Positions 17,667-25,840 of a stretch of DNA of 64,000 bases are shown piece by piece (positions within the stretch are counted from its first letter, which is position 1; every line of letters begins with the position of its first letter). The stretch is from contig WGML01000007.1 of the NCBI GenBank assembly GCA_016125045.1, forward strand, positions 1 through 64,000, in the 5' to 3' direction. The position numbers and the translations under genes are program-made. The notes under the pieces were generated by a model. The model saw only the letters and a list, made by a program, of their open reading frames with translations, was not told the DNA's origin and made no database searches. Origin of the DNA: a bacterium. Lineage in GTDB: Bacteria > Pseudomonadota > Alphaproteobacteria > Caulobacterales > Hyphomonadaceae.

Positions 17667-18735
17667 CCGCCACGGCTCCCTTCTTCTTTCTCTTCGCCTT
17701 CTGGACCTTGATCCCCAGATGGGCAGCGATGCTCCGGCCGATCACCTCGCCCAGAGTGACCGGAACGGCGTTTCCAATCATCCGACCCAAGGCCTTGAAA
17801 TGAACGGGGGCCCCGTCGGGTATGAAGGAATAGGACTTGGGGAAGCCTTGAAGAATTGCGCCTTCTCGCAGAGAGATGGCTCGGTCCTGCTCAGGGTGTC
17901 CAAACCGACCGTTCCCGAATCCGTAGAACTGGGTGGTCAAGGTCGGAGCGGGTTCATCCCATACCATCCGGCCATAGACGCCCGGATAGGTACGCCCCGT
18001 CTCACGCCGGTGGCAGTCGGCAATGAGATGTTTTGGCCAGTCTCGCCATGTTCCACCCTGTCGAGAGGCGCGAATTCTTTGAAGATTTAGGTCTGAGAGC
18101 TTTGATGCGGCATGCAGCACATCCTTGGGATGGGCTTCTCCCTGAGCGATCGGCGCGAGGATGCCGATCGCCTCGCGCACGGTCTTCGGGCGACTGTGTG
18201 TCGGGGCGAACAGCTCAATTGGCCCGAGTCTAGAGGCCAATAGCACCATGCGCCGCCGGTTCTGCGGTAATCCGTAAAGGGAGCAATCGACTATCGCTTG
18301 GTGGACGTGGTACCCCGATTTCTGGAGAGTCTCGACGAAGTCGTCGAACACAGTGTGTTTGGCCACCGAAGGCACATTCTCCATAGTGACCAGGTCGGGA
18401 CGCGTAGCTTTGATCAGCCGCCCGAACTGATAGAGAAGACCCCATCGAGGGCTTCCAACGACATCGTAGCGCTGGGCGTAGGTGGAAAATGGCTGGCAGG
18501 GGGCGCACCCGGCCAGCACCCGGATTTCGGCGTCGCCGAACAACTCGTTGAGGCGCTTGGGAGCAAGGCGACCCACGTCTTCCTTGATGAAGCGCGCTGC
18601 GTTATTGGCTTCAAATGGGTGGCGGCAGGCTTCATCGACGTCAATGCCCGCGACGACCCGAACGCCCTGCGAGATCAGGCCATGCGTAAGCCCGCCGGCT
18701 CCACAGAACAAGTCGACGCACGCGACATCAGCCAT
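17638..18735 (-). CDS. DNA C5-cytosine methyltransferase (Dcm/DrmMII-like)
   Basis: The product is 365 residues. ATG 18735 is preferred over ATG 18756 because GGGGGGAG lies at a suitable distance and the protein then begins directly at motif I. Motif I (CVDLFCGAGGLTHGL), motif IV with the catalytic Cys (GCAPCQPFSTY, C80), motif VI (ENVPSV), motif VIII (QNRRRMVLLAS) and the late GNAVPV motif X are all intact. It methylates cytosine at C5. Class 2 DISARM uses a C5 methyltransferase (DrmMII), so this gene gives a class 1 locus a second methyltransferase. It overlaps the HTH gene by eight bases. A simple Dcm-Vsr pair is the alternative reading. Confidence 0.88.
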   Translation of the reverse strand: MADVACVDLFCGAGGLTHGLISQGVRVVAGIDVDEACRHPFEANNAARFIKEDVGRLAPKRLNELFGDAEIRVLAGCAPCQPFSTYAQRYDVVGSPRWGLLYQFGRLIKATRPDLVTMENVPSVAKHTVFDDFVETLQKSGYHVHQAIVDCSLYGLPQNRRRMVLLASRLGPIELFAPTHSRPKTVREAIGILAPIAQGEAHPKDVLHAASKLSDLNLQRIRASRQGGTWRDWPKHLIADCHRRETGRTYPGVYGRMVWDEPAPTLTTQFYGFGNGRFGHPEQDRAISLREGAILQGFPKSYSFIPDGAPVHFKALGRMIGNAVPVTLGEVIGRSIAAHLGIKVQKAKRKKKGAVADDARKSLVA

Positions 18736-18979
18736 CAGCTTTCTCTCCCCCCGCATTTGCCCCCTTCTGTGAATCGGCCTCGGCCGCCTCGCCTTCCTTT
18801 TGATCGTCCGATGCTTTCCCGTGCCTCACCCAGTCATCAACTTCGTCGGTTTTGAACTTCCAAAGCCTCCCGACTTTGTGGGCCGGCATGTCCTTCTTCG
18901 CGATCCAGCCGTAGACCGTGTCTTTGCTGACACCGAGATATTCAGCGATCTCCTCCACGGAGACCCAGCGATCGGACAT
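18728..18979 (-). CDS. Excisionase-like helix-turn-helix protein heading the DISARM operon
   Basis: The product is 83 residues. The N-terminal HTH (SVEEIAEYLGVSKDTVYGWI, then the wing KVGRLWKF) is of the MerR/Xis-like type that reads DNA in small regulators and excisionases. The C-terminal 25 residues are charged and probably disordered. AAAGGG stands eight bases before the ATG. It is the first gene of the operon and overlaps the methyltransferase gene. I infer that it regulates the defence genes, perhaps silencing them until methylation is established. An excisionase role is possible but no integrase is seen nearby. Confidence 0.75.
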   Translation of the reverse strand: MSDRWVSVEEIAEYLGVSKDTVYGWIAKKDMPAHKVGRLWKFKTDEVDDWVRHGKASDDQKEGEAAEADSQKGANAGGEKADG

Positions 18980-19015
18980 GGTGCGGCCCTTTCAGCCAGC
19001 ATGATTCAGGCATCC

Positions 19016-19044
19016 AGTATCTCACCGACACGATCAGGAGTAAA
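19016..19044 (-). promoter_or_regulatory. Candidate sigma-70 promoter of the DISARM operon
   Basis: On the minus strand, TTTACT (19044-19039) and GATACT (19021-19016) are separated by 17 bases and lie 37 bases before the HTH start. Each box matches the consensus at about four of six positions. The surrounding intergenic DNA is AT-richer than its flanks. It is the only good candidate I saw in this interval. Confidence 0.3.
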
Positions 19045-19111
19045 CCAAAAGAAGTCTGATTTGACCCGGTTTTCTTGTATTTGGTCGGATGGCTGATGGA
19101 GTGTTTCGGCT

Positions 19112-19152
19112 GATGATGACGGCCCCCAGGCGCAGGTGAGGCCGCCATCATC
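19112..19152. repeat. Near-perfect 13-bp inverted repeat between the two HTH genes
   Basis: GATGATGACGGCC at 19112-19124 faces GGCCGCCATCATC at 19140-19152 with a 15-base spacer; one pair is mismatched. It begins nine bases past the stop of the upstream HTH gene. No T-run follows on either strand, so it may be an operator or an attenuating hairpin and not a simple terminator. Confidence 0.6.
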
Positions 19153-19160
19153 CAGTTCGG

Positions 19161-19376
19161 TCAAGCGTCGGCTTGCTGAGCCTGGCCAGGGTCGGAGGTG
19201 CTGGAACGGATAATCGACTGCTCGTATTCCTCGACGTCGGACAGGCGATAGACCACCCGGCCGCCCACCTTGAGGAACTTCGGCCCCTCACCGGTCCAAC
19301 GCCACCGCTCAAGTGTGCGATGGCTGATCCTCCAACGAACTGCCAGTTCAAGTTGGTTCAAATGAGTTTCCTTCAT
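19161..19376 (-). CDS. AlpA-like helix-turn-helix DNA-binding protein
   Basis: The product is 71 residues from ATG 19376, which has AAAGGAAG six bases upstream. The domain (LNQLELAVRWRISHRTLERW, then FLKVGGRVVYRLSDVEEYE) is the AlpA/excisionase type common in prophages, islands and plasmids, where it switches genes for excision or replication. It is transcribed in the same direction as the DISARM operon, 182 bases upstream of it, with an inverted repeat between. It is the last island-type gene before normal chromosomal genes, so an element boundary probably lies just to its right. Confidence 0.7.
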   Translation of the reverse strand: MKETHLNQLELAVRWRISHRTLERWRWTGEGPKFLKVGGRVVYRLSDVEEYEQSIIRSSTSDPGQAQQADA

Positions 19377-19631
19377 TTCCGCTTCCTTTCGCTCGGGCCA
19401 GTTTGACTGCGACACGACGAAGGCGTGGGCGGAAAACACTATCAAGGTAACACTGGCGGGAGCCACAAAACCGGGGCTTTGCCCCGTCTCGTTCTAAACA
19501 GAGAAGTTCCTCGAAAGCGAAGATTCACCTACGAATACGAGGGCCTGCTGGCACGATGTGGGGTATACTTCGAGCGAGTTTGTCGAAGAGTCCTTTCCCT
19601 CCGCCACCGCCTTTGCCAGGCTGCACGCCGC
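19377..19631. other. Intergenic stretch at probable element boundary
   Basis: These 255 bases separate the AlpA-like gene from lysR. They are AT-richer than the DNA to the right and hold one short hairpin (19472-19486). I see no tRNA, no integrase fragment and no convincing gene. A short open stretch on the minus strand, in frame with the lysR stop (to the TAG at 19494-19496), has no supported start. Confidence 0.4.
19472..19486 (-). terminator. Weak hairpin terminator candidate after lysR
   Basis: CGGGGC (19472-19477), three-base loop, GCCCCG (19481-19486). Read on the minus strand the stem is followed by GTTTTG. It lies about 145 bases beyond the lysR stop. The stem is short and the T tract is poor, so confidence is low. 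Confidence 0.35.
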
Positions 19632-20561
19632 CTAGGCTTTCGCCTGCGCTTCAAGCCAGCCGGCGGTGTCCCGCGCCTGCTCTTGGAGCCAGTGTCTGAA
19701 CTTCCGGATTTGACCGCGGCGTAGCCCGTCTTCTCGAAAGCGGGCTTGAAAGGCATGGCTGGTCCACGCGCCCGCCGAGGATGGAAACGGGGCAACCAGG
19801 CGGCCGTCGGCCAACATCTCTCGCAGCAGCGCCAGCCCGCAGATGGCGAAACCGGCGTCTGCCGTCAGCGCTTCGACAACGGCGGCGATCCGTTGAAACC
19901 GCATGCCGCGCTCCGGCGCAGTGCGGCGCGCGCCATGGGCGGCGACCCAGTCTGACCAGTCGAGCGCGGCCGGGTCTTCCCGATAATAGTCGAGATGCAG
20001 GAGCGGAAAGCCTTCCAGGCGTTCGTTCGGATCCAGCCGCGCCGTGCGCTTGTCATTTTCCGGTGATGTGATCGGCGTCAGGAAGTCGCGAAACAGCAAG
20101 TCGCGGTTTTCGCCTTCCACAACAGGCCCGAACGCGATCTCACAATCGACCGCGCCCAGACGCAGCGGCGCGTCGCCCTCGCCATTGATGCAGAAGCGAA
20201 TGTTTGCATGCGCCTCGCGAAAGCCGCCGAGCTTTGGCTTCAGCCAGAGGTCGACGATATCGGAGATCGCAGCAATGTGAATTTCGTGCATGCGTTGCAG
20301 GTCCAGCGCTTCAGTGGCCGCCTCTATCTCGCGGAACGCCGCGCGCAGGTGGGACAGCGCCGGGGACAGCGCCGCCGTCGCGGCAAGCCCGGATCTTCCG
20401 CGGGTGACGAGGTCGACGCCAAGATAGTCTTCCAACGCCTTGATGCGCTGACCGACAGCGGCGGGGGTGATCGAAAGCATGTCGGCAGCGCTCTTGAGCG
20501 ATCCGGCGCGGAGCGCGGCTTCCAGGGCCTGCAAGGAGCGAAGGTGAGAGGGCGCAACCAT
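19632..20561 (-). CDS. LysR-family transcriptional regulator
   Basis: The product is 309 residues from ATG 20561. The winged HTH at residues 1-60 (HLRSLQALEAALRAGSLKSA, then AAVGQRIKALEDYLGV) is typical, and the effector-binding domain covers about 90-295. The upstream in-frame extension is rejected because it crosses the divergent promoter region. It is divergent from a DUF4242 gene with a 101-base gap holding a perfect 7-bp inverted repeat, the standard LysR arrangement. It probably controls the DUF4242, methyltransferase and flavoprotein genes. The inducer is not known. Confidence 0.85.
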   Translation of the reverse strand: MVAPSHLRSLQALEAALRAGSLKSAADMLSITPAAVGQRIKALEDYLGVDLVTRGRSGLAATAALSPALSHLRAAFREIEAATEALDLQRMHEIHIAAISDIVDLWLKPKLGGFREAHANIRFCINGEGDAPLRLGAVDCEIAFGPVVEGENRDLLFRDFLTPITSPENDKRTARLDPNERLEGFPLLHLDYYREDPAALDWSDWVAAHGARRTAPERGMRFQRIAAVVEALTADAGFAICGLALLREMLADGRLVAPFPSSAGAWTSHAFQARFREDGLRRGQIRKFRHWLQEQARDTAGWLEAQAKA

Positions 20562-20578
20562 AACGCGACCATAAAGTT

Positions 20579-20600
20579 TTTCTTTAGTTGCGCAAAGAAA
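20579..20600. promoter_or_regulatory. Candidate LysR operator
   Basis: TTTCTTT (20579-20585), an eight-base spacer, and AAAGAAA (20594-20600) form a perfect inverted repeat between the divergent lysR and DUF4242 genes. It contains T-N11-A patterns as in LysR binding sites. An additional AAAGTTT direct repeat flanks it at 20573 and 20598. Confidence 0.4.
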
Positions 20601-20661
20601 GTTTAGCTTCCCTCCGAAACGCACGACCGCAATGATGGCGCCACGAGATAGTGAGGTCGTC

Positions 20662-20949
20662 ATGACGAGACAATTCAAGCGCTTCCTGATCGAACGCGAC
20701 ATTCCTGGGATCGGCGGAATGTCGATGGTGGAGCTGTGCGGCGCAGCACGCGCGTCCAACCGGGCCGTTGAACAGCTCGAAGGCGCTGTGATCTGGCAAC
20801 ACAGCTATGTCGCGGGCGATCAGGCCTTTTGCATCTACGTCGCCGAAAGCGAGGACGCGCTGCGCAGGCACGCTGAACTCAGCGGCATCCCTGTGACGCG
20901 GATCGTCGAGATTCCTAAGATCATCGACCCTCTGACCGCCAACAACTGA
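20662..20949 (+). CDS. DUF4242 domain-containing protein
   Basis: The product is 95 residues from ATG 20662 (MTRQFKRFLIERDIPGIGG). Pattern FLIERDIPG at the start, WQHSYVAGDQAFCIYVA in the middle and PKIIDPLTA at the end match DUF4242, a small dimeric alpha/beta fold related to nickel-binding SCO4226 of Streptomyces. No catalytic role is established. It is the first gene after the LysR intergenic region and is followed by the methyltransferase gene after 32 bases. An in-frame ATG ten codons upstream is less likely because of weaker family similarity. Confidence 0.75.
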   Translation: MTRQFKRFLIERDIPGIGGMSMVELCGAARASNRAVEQLEGAVIWQHSYVAGDQAFCIYVAESEDALRRHAELSGIPVTRIVEIPKIIDPLTANN

Positions 20950-20981
20950 AGCCCAACCTCAACTTAAAATGGAGACCAGCG

Positions 20982-21734
20982 ATGAGGGGCACTCTCTCAG
21001 CGATCTATAGCACCTGCGCCTATGCGGTGTTTTTCGCGACTTTTCTGTACCTGATCGCGTTCGTCGAAAACCTGATCGTGCTGAAGTCGATCAATTCCGG
21101 AGCGTCCGGACACCTCGGCGTGTCTTTAATCGTCAACGTCGCGGTGCTCGTCCTGTTCGGCCTGCAGCACTCGGTGATGGCGCGGCCCGCCTTCAAGCGC
21201 CGTTGGACTAGGATCGTACCGCACGAAGCCGAGCGCAGCACTTATGTGCTCGCTGCGAGCCTTGCGCTGATCATTGTGTTCTGGGCCTGGCGGCCGTTGC
21301 CGCAACTGGTGTGATCCATCGACCAATCCGGCCTCGCAGTCGTCATTTCAGCCATATCCTGGCTCGGCTGGGGTCTAGTCCTGCTCAGCACCTTCCTCAT
21401 CAGCCACTTCCACTTGTTCGGCCTGACCCGGGGCTTCGCCCGCCTGTTGAAGCTCAAGGACGCGGGCGAACCGCACTTTGTCACGCCCTCGCTCTACCGT
21501 GTCATGCGCCATCCACTCTACGCTGGCTTTCTTCTCGCTTTCTGGGCCGCGCCGCAGATGTCTTTGGGCCATCTCGTTTTCGCCGGTGTGATGACCGTCT
21601 ATATTCTCATCGCCATCGGGTTCGAGGAGCGCGACCTTATCGCGACGTTCGGCGAGCGGTATCTGCGTTACAAAGAGAGCGTCGGCATGTTCTGGCCCAA
21701 GACCCGCCGACGCGCTGGCGACCGCGCTGCTTAA
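20982..21734 (+). pseudogene. MddA/NnrU-like membrane methyltransferase interrupted by one in-frame TGA
   Basis: Translated through the TGA at 21312-21314, the frame gives one continuous 250-residue protein with several membrane segments. The C-terminal half has the isoprenylcysteine-methyltransferase-like signature (VTPSLYRVMRHPLYAGFLLA, then EERDLIATFGERYLRYKE), as in MddA, which methylates methanethiol. The sequence around the stop reads LPQLV-stop-SIDQSG, where relatives have Trp, so a single TGG to TGA change explains it. No restart with a good ribosome site lies just after the stop; the next in-frame ATG is 21414. A sequencing error or a real nonsense mutation are the two likely causes. 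Confidence 0.7.
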
Positions 21735-21752
21735 AGGGGGGGGTAGGCGATC

Positions 21753-23153
21753 ATGTTCGCCGAAATGATTGAAGCTGACTATGTCGTCGTCGGCGCGGGC
21801 GCGGTCGGCCTTTCCTTTCTCGATGTCATGCTCGACTTTACCAACGCTGACTTTGTCCTGCTCGATCGCCGCCAGGCGCCGGGCGGGCATTGGCGCGACG
21901 CCTATCCCTTCGTGCAACTGCACAACGTGTCGGCGCAGTACGGTGTGAACTCGCGGCCGCTCGGTCGCGACGCGGTCGCAGCGGAGGGCCCTGAAGCCGG
22001 GCATATGGAGCGCGCGGGACTCGCCGAGATCATCGACTATTTCGACGGCCTGTTCGCTGAGAAAATCCTCGCCTCCGGGCGGGTCCGTTGGCTACCTGGG
22101 CACGACTACCGAAACGACGGAACCGCACTTTCGCTCGCCGACAGCCGCACTGTTCAGCTGAGGGCGCGGCGGCGCGTGGTCGACGCAACATTTACCGGGA
22201 CGCAGCTGCCAAGCGTGGCCGGTCCCGGTTTCCCGGTCGCGCCCGGCGTGCGGTGCGTCAGCCCCAACGCCTTGCCCGCCACGGAGGTGGGCGCGGCCGG
22301 CGCCACCGTGATCAGCGCGGGGAAAACGGCGATGGACTGTGTGCTGCATCTGATTGATCGCGGCGTCGATCCCGACGCCATCGCCTGGGTGCGTCCACGG
22401 GAACCGTGGCTTCTGAACCGCGCCTACCTTCAGCCGCATGAAGCCGCTTTCGCAACGACGGTGAACGGGTTCGCCATGGAGATGGAGGCGGCCGCCGCAG
22501 CCCATTCAGTGGCGGACTTCTTCTGGCGCCTAGAAGCGGCTGGCATCGTCAGGCGGATCGACGCCCGTGCCGAACCAACCATGTTCCGCTGCGCCATTGC
22601 ATCGGACGCGGAGATCGCGCAACTGAGACGCGTGGGAGACGTGATCCGTCGTGGACACGTTGTGTCGCTTCAGCCTGGAGCTGTTACCTTCGACGAGGGG
22701 CGTGTCGCATGTGAACACGATCGCCTGTTCGTGCATGCCTGCGCAGACGGCGTGCCTAGGAAACCCGCCAGACCGATCTTCGAGGGGGAGCGACTCACCC
22801 TGCAATATGTCCGCCGCTGCGCACCTGTCTTCGCCGCCGCGCTGATCGCGCGCGTGGAAACTCTCGATCTTGGAGATGCAGAGAAGAACCAGCTATGCCA
22901 ACCTGTGCCGATGGTCGATGCGCCGAGAGATTGGCTTCAAGGCCATCTGGTGGAGGCCCGCAATCGTCTCCGCTGGTCGGCGCTGCCGGCCTTGCGCGCT
23001 TGGCTCGGCGATGCTCGGCTCGACACCTACACGGCGCTGATCTCAAGAGTCATGGAAACGCCGACGCCAGAGCAGGCGGCCGCCTTCCAGCGCTGGCGGT
23101 CGGCGCAGTCAGCGGGATATGCCCGCATGGCTGAACTGCTCGCGACAGAGTAG
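21753..23153 (+). CDS. FAD/NAD(P)-binding flavoprotein (copy 1 of 2 in the window)
   Basis: The product is 466 residues. The N-terminal dinucleotide-binding motif DYVVVGAGAVGLSF is followed by PGGHWRDAYPFVQLH and YGVNSRPLG, as in flavin monooxygenase-like proteins. A second glycine-rich site (VISAGKTAMDCVLHL) near residue 190 would bind NAD(P)H. I cannot name a substrate. It is in line with the DUF4242 and methyltransferase genes (19-base gap), so it is probably under the same LysR control. A clear paralogue lies at 42480-43883; the shared motif block argues for duplication or repeated acquisition of a family common in these bacteria. Confidence 0.8.
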   Translation: MFAEMIEADYVVVGAGAVGLSFLDVMLDFTNADFVLLDRRQAPGGHWRDAYPFVQLHNVSAQYGVNSRPLGRDAVAAEGPEAGHMERAGLAEIIDYFDGLFAEKILASGRVRWLPGHDYRNDGTALSLADSRTVQLRARRRVVDATFTGTQLPSVAGPGFPVAPGVRCVSPNALPATEVGAAGATVISAGKTAMDCVLHLIDRGVDPDAIAWVRPREPWLLNRAYLQPHEAAFATTVNGFAMEMEAAAAAHSVADFFWRLEAAGIVRRIDARAEPTMFRCAIASDAEIAQLRRVGDVIRRGHVVSLQPGAVTFDEGRVACEHDRLFVHACADGVPRKPARPIFEGERLTLQYVRRCAPVFAAALIARVETLDLGDAEKNQLCQPVPMVDAPRDWLQGHLVEARNRLRWSALPALRAWLGDARLDTYTALISRVMETPTPEQAAAFQRWRSAQSAGYARMAELLATE

Positions 23154-23435
23154 CGTCGATCGTTTTGCTGCGGGCAGGAAAAGTGTCGGACATGTCTTGA
23201 CCTCTCCGCGCTGTCGGTTCGATCTCGGTCCTGATCCCGGCGGAAAGTCGATCGGTCCCGGACGGGGACGTGGATTCAATCGTTTCAGTGCATCGGCTCC
23301 CGTCGTAGGACGCGCAAATCCGGGCGCTGGCTTGGCGCGCGCCGCCCCCCGTTATTGCCCTCGCAGCGGAAACGCCGATAACCTGCGTTGGACACACGAC
23401 CGCCGACCAACGGCGGCGGGGGAGGCGGCGAGACG

Positions 23436-25766
23436 ATGCGACTTCAACGAACACTGGGCGGGGCTGTCTGCGCGTTCGCCCTGCTTGCAGTCTCGTGTGC
23501 GACCCCGTTTCGCTCCGTCAACCCCGAAAGCGCTGCAGGCGCCGCCAGCGAGCTTCCCGCCTACCTCGCACAGGGCGAATGGCCCTATTGGGGCGGCTCG
23601 CCCCATTCTACGCGCTATTCCCCGCTCCGGCAGATCGACCTCAACAACGTCGACAAACTCGAAATCGCCTGGCGCTGGTCGGCGGACACATCCGGCTCCG
23701 GCGAAAGCTCGAACTACAAATCCACCCCGCTGATGATCGACGGCGTGCTCTACACGCCCTGGCTCGACCATGGCGCCGCTGCGATCGACGCCGCCACCGG
23801 CAAGACGCTCTGGACCTTCGTCCCGCCCGCCTTCACCGAGGGCGGCCGAGGCGCCTCCCTCGCGCCGCGGTCGCTGTCCTACTGGAGCGACGGCCAGGCG
23901 AGGCGCCTCTACCACAACAGTCAGGACGGTCGCCTTCTCGCGATCGACGCCTCGACCGGCAAGCCGCCTCCCGGCTTCGGCGACAATGGCGTCGTCGACC
24001 TGCGCAAGAACATCACGCCCGGGCGCGACGCGCCGGATGTCTCCTCGATCTCGCCCGCCCTCGTCGTCGGCGATGTGATCGTCACCCAGGTCATCATCGG
24101 CGGTTCACGCAACAAGGAATCCTTCCCCGGAACCATCCGCGGCTACGACGTCCGCACAGGCGAGCTGCTCTGGACGTTCAACCCCATCCCGCCCACCGGC
24201 GAGCCCGGCTCGGAAACCTGGGAGAACGGCTCCAACGACTACACCGGCGCCGCCGGCGCCTGGTCGATGCTCTCGGCCGACCCGGAACTCGGCTATGTCT
24301 ACATCCCCCACGAGACGCCCACCAACGAGTTCTACGGCGGCCATCGTCTGGGCGACGGCCTCTTCGGGGAGACCCTCGTCGCCCTTGATGCAAGGACCGG
24401 CAAGCGCGTCTGGCACTTCCAGATCGTCCACCACGGCATCTGGGACTACGACATGCCGACCGCCCCCATCCTTCATGAGGTCGTGAAGGACGGAACGCGC
24501 ATCAAGGCCGTGACGCAGCTGACCAAACAGGGCCTCACCTTCGTCTTCGACCGCAAGACGGGAGAGCCTGTCTGGCCAATCGAGGAACGCCCCGTCCCCG
24601 GCTCGGACATCCCCGGCGAGCGCCCCTCGCCCACCCAGCCCTTCCCCACGCTGCCGGAGCCCATGCTACGCCTCGGCTATGACGAGAGCGACCTGATCGA
24701 CTTCACGCCCGAGCTGCGCGCCGAGGGCAAGGCCATCGCCGACCAGTACACCAAGGGCCCGCTCTACACGACGCCGACCCTCATCACGACGACCAACAAG
24801 GGCACCTGGCTGTTCCCCGGCACCGGCGGCGGACCCAACTGGAACGGCGCCGCCGTCGATCCCGCCACCAACATCATGTACACACCGGTGCGGCTGAAAC
24901 CGCAGTTCGCCGGCCTGCGCAAGGGCGACCCCAAGACCACCAACATGGACTACTACGGCGGCGGCGGCGGCGGCCCCATCAGCGGACCGCGCGGTCTGCC
25001 CATCCTGAAGCCGCCCTACTCTGAACTCATCGCGACCGACATGAACACCGGCCGCCATCTCTGGCGCATCCCCATCGGCGACGCGGACGATTTCGTGAAG
25101 AACCACAAGGACCTGCAGGGCCTCGGTCTCGATTTCTCCAGCATGGGCAAATTCGACGTCCGCCCCAGCCCGCTGCTGACGCCCGACCTCCTCTTCCTCG
25201 GCGAGAGCGGCAATATCGGCGGCGGCTCCGGTGGTCCCATGTTCCGCGCCTATGACAAGCGCGACGGCCGCGTCGTCTGGGAGATGGAGATGCCCACGCT
25301 CGTCACCGGCGCGCCGATGACCTATGTGGTGAATGGTGAGCAGTACATCGCTGTCGCCATCTCGAAACGGAACGAGCCCGCCGAGATCGTCGCCCTCAAG
25401 CTCGGCGACGGCGTCAATGACGCCTCTGTCGCCGTCCCTTCGCCCGCCCCCCAGACCCCGCGCCGCGCCGCGATCGCCGCCGTCAACGCGACGCCGGAAG
25501 AACTCGTGCTGGGCCGAGCCGGCTACGCCCAGGCCTGTGCGGTCTGCCACGGCCCGAACGGCGCAGGCATTACGGGCGGCAACGCCCCCGCCTTGACGCA
25601 ACTGAGCGACACACAGCGCATCGCGGGGGTCATCCGGTCCGGCCAGGGCGAAATGCCGTCAATGGCCGCGCTGCTGTCGCCGGAGCAGGTTTCGGCGGTC
25701 GCGAAATTCGTCGCCTCCGGCCTTCCCCGCGCGCCAGCCGGCAGGCCGCAAGCGGATGAGAACTAG
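23436..25766 (+). CDS. PQQ-dependent quinohaemoprotein dehydrogenase, exported lipoprotein
   Basis: The product is 776 residues. The chosen ATG 23436 starts a signal peptide with a lipobox-like LLAVSC, so the protein is probably anchored on the periplasmic side. Residues 45-660 carry the eight-bladed PQQ-propeller pattern (GEWPYWGGSPHSTRYSPL, several W-containing tryptophan-docking repeats, and DARTGKRVWHFQ). The C-terminal domain is a cytochrome c with CAVCH at 701-705 and a downstream EMPSM that can give the axial Met. Such enzymes oxidise alcohols or sugars and pass electrons to the respiratory chain. The substrate is not predictable. It needs PQQ, whose synthesis genes are not in the window. 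Confidence 0.88.
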   Translation: MRLQRTLGGAVCAFALLAVSCATPFRSVNPESAAGAASELPAYLAQGEWPYWGGSPHSTRYSPLRQIDLNNVDKLEIAWRWSADTSGSGESSNYKSTPLMIDGVLYTPWLDHGAAAIDAATGKTLWTFVPPAFTEGGRGASLAPRSLSYWSDGQARRLYHNSQDGRLLAIDASTGKPPPGFGDNGVVDLRKNITPGRDAPDVSSISPALVVGDVIVTQVIIGGSRNKESFPGTIRGYDVRTGELLWTFNPIPPTGEPGSETWENGSNDYTGAAGAWSMLSADPELGYVYIPHETPTNEFYGGHRLGDGLFGETLVALDARTGKRVWHFQIVHHGIWDYDMPTAPILHEVVKDGTRIKAVTQLTKQGLTFVFDRKTGEPVWPIEERPVPGSDIPGERPSPTQPFPTLPEPMLRLGYDESDLIDFTPELRAEGKAIADQYTKGPLYTTPTLITTTNKGTWLFPGTGGGPNWNGAAVDPATNIMYTPVRLKPQFAGLRKGDPKTTNMDYYGGGGGGPISGPRGLPILKPPYSELIATDMNTGRHLWRIPIGDADDFVKNHKDLQGLGLDFSSMGKFDVRPSPLLTPDLLFLGESGNIGGGSGGPMFRAYDKRDGRVVWEMEMPTLVTGAPMTYVVNGEQYIAVAISKRNEPAEIVALKLGDGVNDASVAVPSPAPQTPRRAAIAAVNATPEELVLGRAGYAQACAVCHGPNGAGITGGNAPALTQLSDTQRIAGVIRSGQGEMPSMAALLSPEQVSAVAKFVASGLPRAPAGRPQADEN

Positions 25767-25840
25767 ACACGCTCGATGACCGGCGAATGGACGCAAGCCT
25801 TCGGCGAGCGTTCGATCGCTCGCGCTGCGGCGAAGCGGCC

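Noticed and set aside
19425..19724. Possible integrase remnant on the + strand near the element boundary
   Set aside because: The translated frame has no Arg-His-x-x-Arg or Tyr motif of integrases and overlaps the end of lysR.
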